This document shows, in pieces, positions 35,066 through 46,879 of a stretch of 64,000 nucleotides of DNA. A program made the translations under genes and the position numbers. Location of the stretch: positions 2,038,925 to 2,102,924 of the forward strand of contig JXTC01000002.1 of assembly GCA_002914845.1 (NCBI GenBank). Reading direction: 5' to 3'. The DNA comes from Trema orientale (taxonomy: Eukaryota > Streptophyta > Magnoliopsida > Rosales > Cannabaceae). Numbering within the stretch: position 1 is the stretch's first letter; every line of letters begins with the position of its first letter. The notes beneath the pieces were generated by a model. That model saw only the letters and a program-made list of their open reading frames with translations. It was not told the DNA's origin and searched no databases.

Positions 35066-37023
35066 TCAAAACACAGGCGACCCAGCCGGCGAAGCGTTGA
35101 CCAAATTCAGTATACTATTCCAGTAGCTCTTATTCTCCTCAAAGATCCCGCTGGCCCCACAGCTTCCATCACCACCGCCGCCACCGTTACTAGAGTTCTC
35201 TCCGGCCGCCGCAACCGCCGAGTTCGGCTCGTCCGGGTTGTACACGAAAACATCCGCGAAACCTTCCATGATATTCGACAAGGCCCCCGCCGGCACCGCC
35301 ATGCTGTCACCTGCACCGCCACTCCCGGGAGCCCTAAACCCGTCCACAAACCACGCGCCGCCGTCCGTGCAGGCAAACGCTATGTCCTGCAACGACATCG
35401 TGTTAGTAGTATCCATGTTCCTTTCCTTGAACTCCGGCGGCGGCGTAGGTGGGGCCACCATGTGGCTATTATTGTCATGATGATGATGATGATGATCATT
35501 GATATTTACTACTTTGGTGATAGTAGGAGTAGTAGTCGTGCTATAGCACGACTTCCAACCGTTAACGTTATGTTCGGATTCGACACCGTTGTTTTGATGA
35601 TGATGATGAATATCATGAGTAGTAGTAGTAGTAGTAGTATTGGTAGTGCCGAACCCTCCAACGTGAGTCATATTAGGAAAACTATGGTGAGGATTAGCGT
35701 CCGGAAAGTTCAAAGTGGACGTTGGAGATTCAAGGTCGTCCATAGCTATCATGTCCGCGAGTGTGTTACACTCAGCTCTATTGTTACTATTACTCGACTT
35801 AGTCCACGCGCCTTGCCACGCTTTGAGCACGTCCAGGCACGGCGGCGGGGCCACGGCGCCGCCGGCTCTGTTGATGAAGTGATGAGCCGGGTTGGTGTTA
35901 GCCGAGCCGAGCTGGTGAGGTAGGGCCTGTGGGATGTTGTTGTTGTTGTTGGTTACCAGCAGCTTGGATTCTCTAACTAATCTGGCTTCGGCTTCAAGCC
36001 GAGCGCTCTCCCACTGAGCCATGTGGCTTAGGTTGGCGGCGTCCTTAGGGTTGCCGGAGCCGGAGCCGAGGGCGTCGGTCTTCGGCTTGTGAGTCACGGG
36101 ATCGATCCCCATCTTGGTGAGTCTTTTCTTCAAGTGAGTGTTCCAGTAGTTCTTGATTTCATTGTCCGTTCTCTTTGGCAAGTGAGTTGCTATGGCCGAC
36201 CACCTTGTAATAAGCATCAATATTGGAATTAGAAAAAAGAGAAAAAAAGGGGGGCCATAATCTAAAATGTAAGAGTAAATAATATTTTTGTGTATGTGTA
36301 TATATATTTCATAAGAAGAAGTAGATTCTGGCATTAGGGTTTTTGCTCATTTTAGCTCAAGTAGTGATATATAGTACTGGCCGTTATTGATGTTCACTTT
36401 CTTGTATAGCCCATGAATTTTTGTCTACCCCAGTCTTGAGATATACACTATAGTAGAGTCAAGAGGTATTGTTATGGTAATTAAGAGTGCTACTGAAGAA
36501 AAACTGGACAAAGCAGTGGCAGGAGAAATTAATGGAGAACTGATATATCATCATGATGATTAATACATATATCTATAGATATATATTAGATTTTTTTTTC
36601 TACTACTACTTAAAATGTTTTAAAATGACGCTTAATTTTTGTTACCTGTTTCCGAGAAGAGCATGGAGTTGAATAATTGTTTGTTCTTCTTGCAAACTAA
36701 ACTTTCCTCTTTTGATATCAGGCCTAAGATAGTTTGTCCACCGCAGTCGGCAGCTTTTCCCACATCTTTGAAGCCCTATGTATATAATTATATATATTTA
36801 CACATGAAAATCATACAAAAAACAAATAACAAATAAAGTAGTTGATATGATCTTAATATTTTGTATGAAGAGAAGTTGTTGAAAATTCACCAGCTTTAGC
36901 AGGCAAGGCTCGCCAGCTTCCATGGCCATGTTCTTCAATGTAAGCCAGTAACTTCTGGTCCTCCTCAGGAGTCCATGGTCCTTTTTTCAACCCTACCTTC
37001 TCACAGCATGGAGACCTGCCCAT
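35066..37023 (-). CDS. MYB106/MYB16-like: MIXTA-like R2R3-MYB transcription factor (subgroup 9)
   Basis: Three exons: 37,023-36,891 (133 bp), 36,775-36,646 (130 bp) and 36,203-35,066. The first two lengths are canonical for plant R2R3-MYBs, and the joined frame is 466 residues. It starts [21 protein letters not shown]2 has W17, W37 and W57; R3 has F70, W89 and W108. The R3 positions where bHLH-binding MYBs carry basic residues hold Q and H instead. After R3 come [18 protein letters not shown] (150-167), LESPTS (245-250) and a C-terminal YWNSILNLV (448-456), which mark the MIXTA/MYB106/MYB16 group. By family knowledge these nuclear activators control conical cells, trichomes and cuticle. The middle is unusual in its low-complexity tracts: N5 (173-177), T7 (277-283), H4 (287-290) and H6 (325-330). 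Both introns have GT-AG ends. The 36,334 methionine is intronic, not a start. Confidence 0.95.
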
Positions 37024-37172
37024 GTTCTTAATCCAAAGACCAAAGTAGATCAAGAAGCTCAAACTTTTGGCTTCTAAAAGTTGCAGAGAGAGAGAACTTA
37101 ATGGAGATGTATTCACTTATAAGAAAAGTAAAATGTCCTAAAGAGATTGGGGAAAGCAAGAAGATGAGTGCC

Positions 37173-37184
37173 AATATATATAGA
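37173..37184 (-). promoter_or_regulatory. TATA box of the MYB gene (candidate)
   Basis: Minus-strand CTATATATATTGG lies about 150 bp upstream of the start codon. A GAGAGAGAG run follows in the presumed 5' untranslated region near 37,086-37,095. The position is right for a plant TATA box, but the transcription start is not determined. Confidence 0.55.
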
Positions 37185-37189
37185 GGGTA

Positions 37190-37925
37190 GAGTAATAAAT
37201 ATATGCGAGATAAGAGTTATAATAAAGGGACGTCAAAACCAAGGAGGAGTTAATATAATATGGATATGTCGTAAAATAATATATATTTATCATGACCAAT
37301 ATACCCCTTGATTAATACCTTCATATCTTATTTTTTATGGTCCTGCTTAAATATTCGATTGCTTTTGAAATCTAGCAGCACTGTAGCGCTGCTAAATTAT
37401 GCATGGCAAAAAATGCTGGTCCAGCTAGCTTGTTTACGACACACGTGCAGTCCATTGGAAAGAATAATATTGCCTTTCATATAGAGTAGGTGAAGCTTTA
37501 AGCGTATGATTAATATTAGTTTATATCATGTTATCATTCATATGGATTTGTCAGATGAATATATGGGGCAGTTGGTCTCTCGCGCTAAACTAATGATGAC
37601 CAAGTCTAGTTTTATTTTTTTCAAATCCCTTAATTAATTTAACCTACTCTCTAGTTTCTGTAGACTAATTAATAATGCTGTTTGAGATCATAAAAGGAAA
37701 TATTTCATACAAGAAACAAACAAAGTATACTTGTCCCTAACTTATAAAAAAAAAAAAGTACTTGTCCCTAAAATTGGAAATTGTCTCCTTCTAGTCTTTT
37801 CCAGTGAAAATTTTATCAAAAATCTAACACCCCTTTTTAACAAATTTAAGGATTAAAACAAAAAAAAAATTTAAAGTTAAGGAACCAAATTAAATAAGAA
37901 AATATTGTCTCTAATTTAGGGATCG
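37190..37925. other. MYB upstream region
   Basis: No coding sequence. Contains a short direct repeat of TACTTGTCCCTAA (about 37,730 and 37,758) separated by an A run. I saw no well-defined regulatory site beyond the TATA candidate. Confidence 0.5.
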
Positions 37926-37934
37926 ACAGAATTA

Positions 37935-38463
37935 GAATTAATAATAATAATGAACCTGAATTATACTCATTTAACCTCTTTAGCCCTTTAAACTTTCAAC
38001 TTACATAATGGCCCCTAATTATGTAATTGTTCCAGTAATAAAACTTATGTCACAAATTGTTAAATATTTAATAGAAATAAGTCATTACAAATTTATAATT
38101 TAATAACTGTAGTAAAAAATGAGACTCTGAATTTTTAACTTACACTTAGATTATCAAGATTTATGGAATTATTACAGCAATAATTATTTTTTTCTCGCAA
38201 ACTATTGAATTTTGAACAGAATTTATCAATAATATGAAAAGTATACAGTTTGATAATTATATAGTTGAAAACAAGGTTTCAACTCATAAAATGCTCAGAC
38301 TTTGTTCAGGATTATTTTTGTTACAAAACTAACACTTTGTGAGAAAGAGGGATCATTACTATAAAAATTGCATAATTCAAAGGTCATTATCATGTAAGTT
38401 GAAATTTTAAAAACCAAAATGGTATAATAAATATAACTCATGGAACATTACTATTATTAACCC
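37935..38463 (+). mobile_element. MITE copy 1 with near-perfect 9-bp duplication
   Basis: 529 bp. Flanks ACAGAATTA (37,926-37,934) and ATAGAATTA (38,464-38,472) differ at one base. Ends GAATTAATAATAATAATG and CATTACTATTATTAACCC are imperfect inverted repeats. It aligns directly with 56,494-57,020 over its whole length, sharing for example GAGACTCTGAATTTTT, AAGTATACAGTTT and AATAAATATAA. No coding capacity. Probably a Mutator-type element. Confidence 0.7.
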
Positions 38464-38775
38464 ATAGAATTATTAATCGGCCATAAATATTTGTTATTCA
38501 TAATCTCTTCTCTAATTTTGTGCATTGCGCATGCCGTGTTATATATATATATATATTGAAGTATAATTTGAATAAATATATAATATTTTGCCAAATTAAA
38601 TTTAAATGAATAAGATCATTGTGCATATGGATTCTATATGAATAAATCAATGAAATATATATAAATTTAGTATGTAGTATATATAAATTACTTGAAAGTT
38701 TAATGCGAGCTACATTATTTTTATACTAATTAAAACTTGCATGATTATATATGGCATAATCTATAACTATATAAT

Positions 38776-38905
38776 AAGCGCCGATGCTGTCCTGCTCTTT
38801 TTCTTACTTGGTTCAACCAAGTAATTATATAATAATAATAATAATAAAAGCGATTATGTCCTGCTCTTTTCCTTACTTGGTTCGACCAAGTAACTATATA
38901 ACTAT
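38776..38905 (+). repeat. Tandem duplication with a small hairpin
   Basis: A unit of about 60 bp occurs twice: GATGCTGTCCTGCTCTTT / GATTATGTCCTGCTCTTT, each followed by ACTTGGTTCAACCAAGT or ACTTGGTTCGACCAAGT. The second part is an 8-bp stem with a one-base loop. A (TAA)n run separates the copies, and an undetermined base lies at 38,913. Confidence 0.7.
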
Positions 38906-38913
38906 ATAATAAN

Positions 38914-38969
38914 CGACCTGTGGCACAAGTTCGGGATTTTGTGTTCTGTTGCTATCCTTCACTTATTTC

Positions 38970-39000
<31 letters not shown>

Positions 39001-42000
39001 TACTCATATGACTATTGTATATTGAAATGTGGTTTTAAATAGTAAAACTTATAATTGGTTCATTAGGTGTTCCTTTAACTTTGTTTAATTATTTTATTTG
39101 TTTACAAACTTATTGAGTTTAGGAATTTTCGGTGAGTCCATTCGTGCGGATAGAGTGCAAACAGCAGCTCTTTTGCTCTTTTATTTTCTCGATCAATCTC
39201 CCTTCTAATATGTTTTCTCATGATTTATTCTAAACCATGTTTACTCATTTATTTATTTTTCTCTTCATGATCTTCTTTTCTTCTTCTAAGAAGCCATTTT
39301 ATTTTCCTTTTATGTTGCATTGTTACACACCATAAATAAATAAATGAATGCTTTTGATGAATCTACAAAATTTACATTTAGTCACTTGTCAGTTTTTTTA
39401 AAAAAAATATTTTGCCACTCTTTTATTATTGTTATTATTTATTTATGCCTTTTGTGGACAAATTTGTATTCTTGTATTCTTGCTTTTATCTTAGACGTAC
39501 CTGTCCTTTTTATTTTCTTTTTTTTTTTTTTGATAATTTTTTTTAATATATTGTACTTTGAGTTTTTGAGATTCTTATGTAGAGATAGATACACATATAT
39601 CGGGGACGTGTCTAAGGCACACAACGAAAATTGTATACTATATAAATTTGTGTTGTTGAAATTAAACCTGATTACTACTTTCTCAAAGGTTATGAAATGA
39701 AATATTACCGATTTATCACTACATAGTTTGAAGAGGTGGTGGTGTTGTGTGGGTCCCAACCTAGCTAGTTAGGAAATGTTTTAGTTTATTTTGATCTTTC
39801 TTCTCTAAGTTTGGTTCTTTTCATGTATTAAAAAAATTTATGTACAAAAAATGCTTTAAAAAATAAAATAAAAGATTACTATGCAGTACAATATTACTTA
39901 AAAATTAACTGAAAGACCTAGAACTGCATGCATGTTTTTTATGAGTTTCTTTATCATATAAGAGTTCGTCAAAAAAGAAAAAAAAAAAAAATCAACCGGG
40001 CGCATTCTTACATACGAGGTAAGTGGCCATCGGCAGAGATGGAGAGAATAACGATTACGAATATTTGGTACATTATATCTGCACAGACATTTTGGCCCTG
40101 TGTGTAATGTGTACATTATATGTACCTGTTTGGAACATAAGCCAACGGCACATATACTTCACCACAAGCTTGGTTATAAGGGCTAATAAACAGGCGTACG
40201 TACGTAAGACATAAATATTGAGATCATTTTTGGAGTTTTTTTTTGTTCAATTTAATAAATAAAGACAAATTACGAAATACCCCCTTGATTTTTCAAAAAT
40301 TTGATGTGTTGTCTCATAAAACTTTAATTTGAGCAATATTTGCCAAAATATTTGAGTAATATAAATATATATTATTAATTATTAGCAATATATACATTAA
40401 ATTGAAAACAAACAAATTAAAAACGAAACAGAAGGGCCACATGAATCTCTATCATAGAAATGATTCGATGACCATAATTACTTATATACGCGTATGGTGT
40501 TGGTATGTTGGTATTATGAGTCTAATTAATCTTTATTAACTTCTTTATTTATTTTCAAATTAATTAAAAGCTAGAGGGACATATATATGCGGTTTGACGC
40601 ACCCCTGAAAATTCAAACAGGTATCGTAATTGCATGTGTATATAATTTTTCCATATAGTTAATTAATACTGAGAATCTTATTAGCTTATAATGCGTATTG
40701 ATTACTATGTTACATGCTACAATATTATATGAAAGAGTTTTTAATCAAGCCTCCCAATCGTTCTCCCACTAGACAACTACAACCATTTTTATGAACAAAA
40801 AAACAAGTACAAATATTGCACGCTCCAAAGGCATTTAACAGGGCTAGGAATAGGATAGGGAGAGCCCCATGCATAGGGAAGTGTTCTTTAGGACCAAGAG
40901 TATAAGAGTGTTTGTTGAATATGTATAACCCTATTAAATACAAGACAATGTAGCACCCATTTATACCACACCCTAGCTTATAAGTGGGGCAAAATTTATT
41001 TATGTGAGAATATATTTGTCTTTCAAATAATCTATATGATCTTACTTAGTTAGCTAGGCAGATGATGATGATCACACACTTTCCCAAAAGATTATGAATC
41101 CAAGTGTTACGGATTTAGTCTTCTTTTTTCTTCTTTTAGATATAAAAGGAATCTATATAGATTCGAAAGCATATTGATATTGCACATATATTAATTACGG
41201 TTTGTTTATGAGTGAGAGAGAGAAAGAGGGGCACCAGAAAATGACCAATAAGCCCATATTAAGTAGATAGGATGGACACTGGGGTCACTTTCTTAATTCC
41301 GCAGTTTTATTCCTGCCAGGATCTACTTTTATTATGGTCCCATTTTGCCATCGATCTAAAGAATTTTGACAGGAAGTATCTTGATTTTATTTTTCCTATT
41401 TTTATTTTTCTAGAAAAAGATTCCTTAACTCCATGCTAGATTCTAGCTAGTGAATTTTGATTTTTTAACTTCTTTTTTTATATATATTATTTCTCCATTT
41501 GGAACTCTCAAATGTTCGGAATTATCTAGCTTATTATTAGTCATGGTATTTTCAGAAAACTTCGAAAACAACACTAATTAATCCAAAATTTTTCCCGAAT
41601 TTATAACACTTAATAAAAAGTTGACGAGACAGAATTTAACACTCGCATATATACAGTACGGGAAAGAAATAGAAAGAGCAAAAAATATGCAAAAAGTAGC
41701 AAACCAAGATTAATTTCTCTTTCTATTGTGGTTAGTTGGTCAACATTTATTATTCTTTAATTTTCAGTTAATTTTTATAATTACAAATTTGTATCAGTGT
41801 GTAAGGTTTATCATTGCACAATTATTGATCTCAAAACGGGATTTCTGATCACTCACTTCATTAATTACTACGGAGTACGTAATCACTAATAATAAAAGGT
41901 TTGAGATTCCAATTATCAGAAAACCGAGCAAATGGGTCAAAAGTAGCGGAATATAAATATATAAATTATAAGTATTATTTTGTTGAAAATAAATTAATTA

Positions 42001-42018
42001 AATAAAAAAGTATAAATA
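38914..42018. other. Gene-free stretch
   Basis: (ATT)n run at about 38,972-39,001. The frames at 39,344 and 40,725 have no recognisable domains and follow T-rich composition. No RNA gene was recognised. Confidence 0.55.
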
Positions 42019-42035
42019 GTCTATACTGATCTCTT

Positions 42036-42347
42036 TTTTGATAACGAAAAAGGGAGGAGAAGGCGACCAGCGTGGCAACCCTCCTTGAGCGTGACCATAA
42101 GAGCTCCAACCCCGCTCAAGAATGTCCTCCAAGACCTTTTAGGCCGCCACCACCGAACGGTGGAGTGAGTCACCTGAACCCCAGCCGAGCTACTAGCGGT
42201 AACGGCACCCGATGGTAGAGGATCGGGCATGGACTGGCAGGTAGGTACCCTCACATTTAAGACTCCCGAAGGAGCCACCCATGTTCGAAACCGGGACCTC
42301 TTGCCTCCGGATAACAACGATTACCACTAGACCACAAGCTCGGTGGT
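42036..42347 (-). mobile_element. tRNA-derived SINE with 17-bp target duplication
   Basis: 312 bp, much more GC-rich than its surroundings, flanked by GTCTATACTGATCTCTT (42,019-42,035 and 42,348-42,364). On the minus strand it begins ACCACCGAGCTTGTGG, then CTAGTGGTAAT (A box) and GGTTTCGAAC (B box) about 35 bp on, as in pol III-transcribed tRNA-like heads. The body has no coding features and ends GTTATCAAAAAA. A long exact target duplication shows a recent insertion by a LINE-type machinery. The 98-aa minus-strand frame across it is incidental. Confidence 0.88.
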
Positions 42348-42364
42348 GTCTATACTGATCTCTT

Positions 42365-45300
42365 AAGTCTCAACGTTCTATTTATTCTCATTTAATGTGA
42401 TATGATCCCATTTCAATATCTCGTCTTTATAGTGACAGATAGCAGTTCAATGCATGATTGCATTTTAATGATGCTATAAATTCCGGCAATCTATCTGCAA
42501 AGATATGTACAACAATGTCAACAATTTCTGATAAAAGATTCTTAAGAGCCATTCAATTGCTTCCCACCTTTTTTCACTATTCATTCTTTACTTTTTCTTA
42601 TCTTTGCTTTTTTTTTTACTAAAAAAATTCATACAATTCTTTTTATAAATTGTTGAGGTAAAAAAAATTTACATATATAAAAGATATTTTTTGTCATGTT
42701 TGTATATATGTACATACTTATCTAAGTACGACTAAATTAATTAATGGCTAGCTGACAGCTTTACATAAGAGAATTTATTTTGAGTGAAGGGAATGGGTCC
42801 TTAGAAAATTAATTTGTCCAAACACAATAGATTAAAGAGAGTGTTGTATGTACTGCTAAATGTATTTATAATCTGGACCCGATAAATGCAACGAATTAAA
42901 TAAATTGGTAAAGAATTTATATAGTAAGAGAAGAAAACCAACTAGATATTTGTCAGAATTGGTGACGTTGAGCTCGGCATTAATTTGTATAAGATCAAAT
43001 TGATGGCCACCAAAATAGTTGTAATGAGCGATATCATAGCAATAAAATAATCGGTTGTGAGCCAAATTGGTAATAAATTGTAGAATACCGGAGAAACGTA
43101 TAATACTGGTACTTTGAGTTAATAATATTGCCGGAATATATGTATATATAAGAAAATTAAAATTTGTTTGTGTCATCATTTATTGTGCTTTTTATGTACT
43201 ATCTTCTATTCTTTGGAGACAAGGATGTATCATCATTTAAAAGGCTGGCCATTGTACCAAAGAAATAAATAAGGTAAGTAAAAGGAAACTCAATGCAATA
43301 CTATATATCAAACTGTCAATATAAATGAGAATACATAAAGAGAGAAACGAAAAGATCCTATTTTAATTATTTCTATTATTATGTAAAACGCGTTAATAGT
43401 TATGTGTCTATACATACACTCTTCAAAAAATATAAGTACACATATATTTTGGCTAATTAGCTGTGTACGTGAAGCTGTTATCTAAGATTATCCATTAAAA
43501 AAAAAGTTTTATATATCTAAAATTATTAAGGAGATAGCCGACAGTTTAATGATATATGTATATACGTTACTATCTATCATCATGTCATGAGCTGTATTTG
43601 TCGACTATTCAAAATTGAGACCTTGATCATGTGTGACTTTAAAAAAATATAACATAATTTATGAAAAGTTCTTGGTTGAAAAGTGTGTGTATATATATAT
43701 ATATATATATGCGGTTAATTTTGTAATTAGTTTACTGTTGAACCATGATAATGACAATAGTTTTGCTGGATATATAAGTACAATTATATGTGCATAGTTT
43801 TATAGGTTCTATGATATCTGCATGAATAATATTTGCATGCAAAAATTTATGTGATAGCCAATATTGTAATAAATTAAAAACAAGTAGAGTACGGTAGACA
43901 AAATTATTGGGTTAGTTTTCCATGCTTCTATAGCAAGGAAAAGGACAGTTACGCTTGAATTGCACTATCTAGCTACAATCGGTAGCTACAACCTATAGTA
44001 CTGCCAGCTTATCAATATATGACATGTTACATTTTGCTCTGAAATATTGCTTCTATCGATTGTTAGTTAGCTTCCCCGGAAAAAGTTAATGTTGTTTATC
44101 GAGTAATATTTATAAGGAACTAGCTTGGGACCTCCTATATACAATACATATATATATATATATATGCAAGTACTATCTACAAGTGATGATGATCAGAAAT
44201 AATATTATAGGTACCAAGACAATTGGGTCCCTCATCGAAGAAGTTATAGCTAGCTTGCTAGCTAGTAAGTAATTATTTTAAATTTCTCTGTATATCAACA
44301 TGGATCCTGCTCTAGATAGGAAATTCTTAATTTAGTGCTCGTTCCCTTTCTCACCCAACATGTGGTCTGAAGCTGAGAATATAGCAGCTTTTTGGTAGGA
44401 GATACATTTGTGAAGTTCTCACCTCAAATAAGTAAGACAAAGTCATATATATACACATAGAAGGCAAGAAGGGAAAGAGGCCAGGTTGATCGTGACTTCT
44501 ACGTATGACTATGAGAAAAGGGAACATGAAATTTGATCATTAAGAACTACAACGGTCCTTTGGCTAATCATGATTTATTCATGGAATTAGGACTAGTTTC
44601 AATCGAGTGGAGAAACCATTTTTATGGAATATAGATATTTATAATATTTGTAAACTCTTATCAACTCGCTAGATAAGTTTTTTAGAGAATTGGTCATGAT
44701 GATGCGTACACACGTAATAAGTCCGGCTCAAATTGTCCAAATCTCAATCTGAATTTTTCTGGGAAGTTGATAATTAACAGTCTAACACTGCCAAATAGTT
44801 TGTGTACAGTATAAAAATTAAAGAAATTAACGGAAGACGTTAGTTTACAAATGGGGATTTTTTTTCATATAAAATTTTATGTGCACAATAATGCAACTCA
44901 TCGGCTTGAACTTAATCAAGAACGCATCAATGTCATAAGAGACCAACGTAAATGTTAGAGAATAGATACAATATTAATCTCCCATGCGGATAATTTTATT
45001 AATGCTAAACAGAATATCAATAAACATATACGTATACAAAAAAAAAAAAAAAAATAGGGCACTAGCTAGGACTTAACTACATTTATTTGTATCTTATCAC
45101 AACAACCATTAATGTTTGGATTTGAAAATAATAAATTTTTGTCTTATATCTCTTTTTTTTTTTTTTTTTTGAAGGAACTTGTATCTCATCTAGATGATAT
45201 GATTCCATACTTTTTTTTTATCCACACTAAAATGTGATTACCATTGTGACTATGCACGCCGCGTATATCTCATTAGTCTACCTGTATATCTCATTAATCT

Positions 45301-45928
45301 ACCTCCGTATCACCAGAAATACACAAAAATTTCTATTGTTTGATTTGGAAAATACACAAGAAATAATTTAGAGAAAATAACTGTGCATTTTTTTTATATG
45401 CAAAAATACAAATCCGACAATGCATTGAAAACTGTTTCTTAATATCAAACACATACTCCACCTAAAAGGAAAAAAGGAAACACACACGAAACGCCCTTTG
45501 ACGTTTCAATCCCTTACTATGATAAATTTTCCAGTAGAGTGGGCCCAAAAAAAATAATAATAACGAACTAGCCTCAACCGTCAAAGTTTGATTAGATCCA
45601 ATCATATTTCAGATAATTACGATTCTAATATATTGATTAAGGAATATGAATTTACCACGCTTTTTTGCCCCCCTTTTTTGAGGCAATCCATCATCCATGG
45701 ATGTTTCCTACTACATAAACTATAAAATAAACAAAAAAAATATTATATGTATACATAAACATTTTGTACACGTGTTATGACAAAAAAATTTCCTTTGTGC
45801 CTTGTGGTCTGCAACTGAAAGTCCCTTTTATTCCAATTATGATTAATGATATAAACTTTTTCTGAAAATCCCAAGTATTATAAATATATTTTTCCCGAAC
45901 ATATTAATACTCTCCAATTCTTTTTACA
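42365..45928. other. Gene-free stretch
   Basis: AT-rich, with (TA)n runs near 43,691-43,710 and 44,148-44,165 and a poly-A run near 45,040. A GCTAGCTTGCTAGCTAG palindromic cluster lies near 44,250. No gene is supported. The 107-aa minus-strand frame at 42,856 is unrecognised. Confidence 0.55.
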
Positions 45929-45937
45929 TAAAACAAA

Positions 45938-46870
45938 GGGTTAATGACACTATTAGTCCCCAACCTATGATCATTTTGGCATATTGGTCCTCAACTTTTT
46001 TTTTTTGTGGCATTTAAGTCCTAAACATTTGTTTTTTTTTTTGCACCATTGGTCTTTTTGGTATATTCCATCTAAGATTCCGTTAAAATTTATTTGAATG
46101 AGAGAAATTTTACACCATTGATCTTGAATTTTCAATTGTTTAACAATTCGGTCCATAATTTTTTTTTTAGTATTCATATTTCTGATTAACAATAATGCAC
46201 TTGTCAATCTTTCAGAAAATTAAAATTTAAAGACGGATATAAAACAAACAGTTCATTTAAAAACCAAATTCAAGAAAGAAAAAAATTATACTAATAAACC
46301 TTAATTTATGTTAAACTATAGTAACTTTATGAATAAAAAATAATTATTTTATCATTTTTAAAACTAAAAAATTTTTGTATACAGTCATACATGCTTTTAC
46401 ACTAGTCAAATTTAACTGAAAATTTACTACATCCATTAAATATTCATGTAATTATGAATGGTTATTCTAAAAAATTAATTAACTATTTGCAGCAAATAAG
46501 CCCGAAAAGTTTTATAGTTTTCCATTAAATGTTCATTTCTTTATGTAATTGCATCTGTTAATCTTTCAAAAATTAATTTTTTAGAATTTTAATTTTCTGA
46601 AAGATTGGCAAATACAATATTGTTAATTGGAAATATGAATACCGAAAAAAAATTATAGATCAAATTGTTAAATAATAGAAAATTCGAAATCAATGGTGTA
46701 AAATTTATCTCATTCAAATAAATTTTAACAGAATTTTGGATAGAATATACCAAAAAGACTAATGGTGCCAAAAAAACAAACGTTTAAGACTTAAATACTA
46801 CAAAAAAAAAAGGTTGAGGACCAATATACCAAAATGATCATAAGTTGGGGACTCATGGTGCCATTAACCC
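45938..46870. mobile_element. Long-TIR non-autonomous Mutator-like element
   Basis: 933 bp flanked by an exact 9-bp repeat TAAAACAAA (45,929-45,937 and 46,871-46,879). Ends GGGTTAATGACACTATTAG and CTCATGGTGCCATTAACCC are inverted, and the complementarity continues inward for about 280 bp. Landmarks are CCTCAAC, TCAATTGTTTAA and CTTTCAGAAAATTAAAAT, all mirrored on the right. Long inverted repeats plus a 9-bp duplication are the hallmark of Mutator-like elements. The roughly 350-bp centre has no transposase, so it would depend on an enzyme from elsewhere. Confidence 0.88.
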
Positions 46871-46879
46871 TAAAACAAA

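Noticed and set aside
35063..35923. 286-residue plus-strand open frame opposite the MYB gene
   Set aside because: It is the antisense of MYB exon 3. Its Arg/Ser/Met composition mirrors the GC-rich and trinucleotide-repeat coding strand, and no domain is seen.
39344..39759. 118- and 106-residue frames on opposite strands
   Set aside because: Low-complexity, overlapping, no domain and no splice or promoter context.
42021..42317. 98-residue Ser/Pro-rich minus-strand frame
   Set aside because: It spans the SINE, including its pol III boxes and target duplication.
42280..42347. Genuine tRNA gene
   Set aside because: A and B boxes are present, but the acceptor stem does not pair and the sequence continues into a SINE body with a target duplication.
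45971..46771. Two minus-strand frames
   Set aside because: Both lie inside the inverted repeats of the Mutator-like element and arise from its arms.
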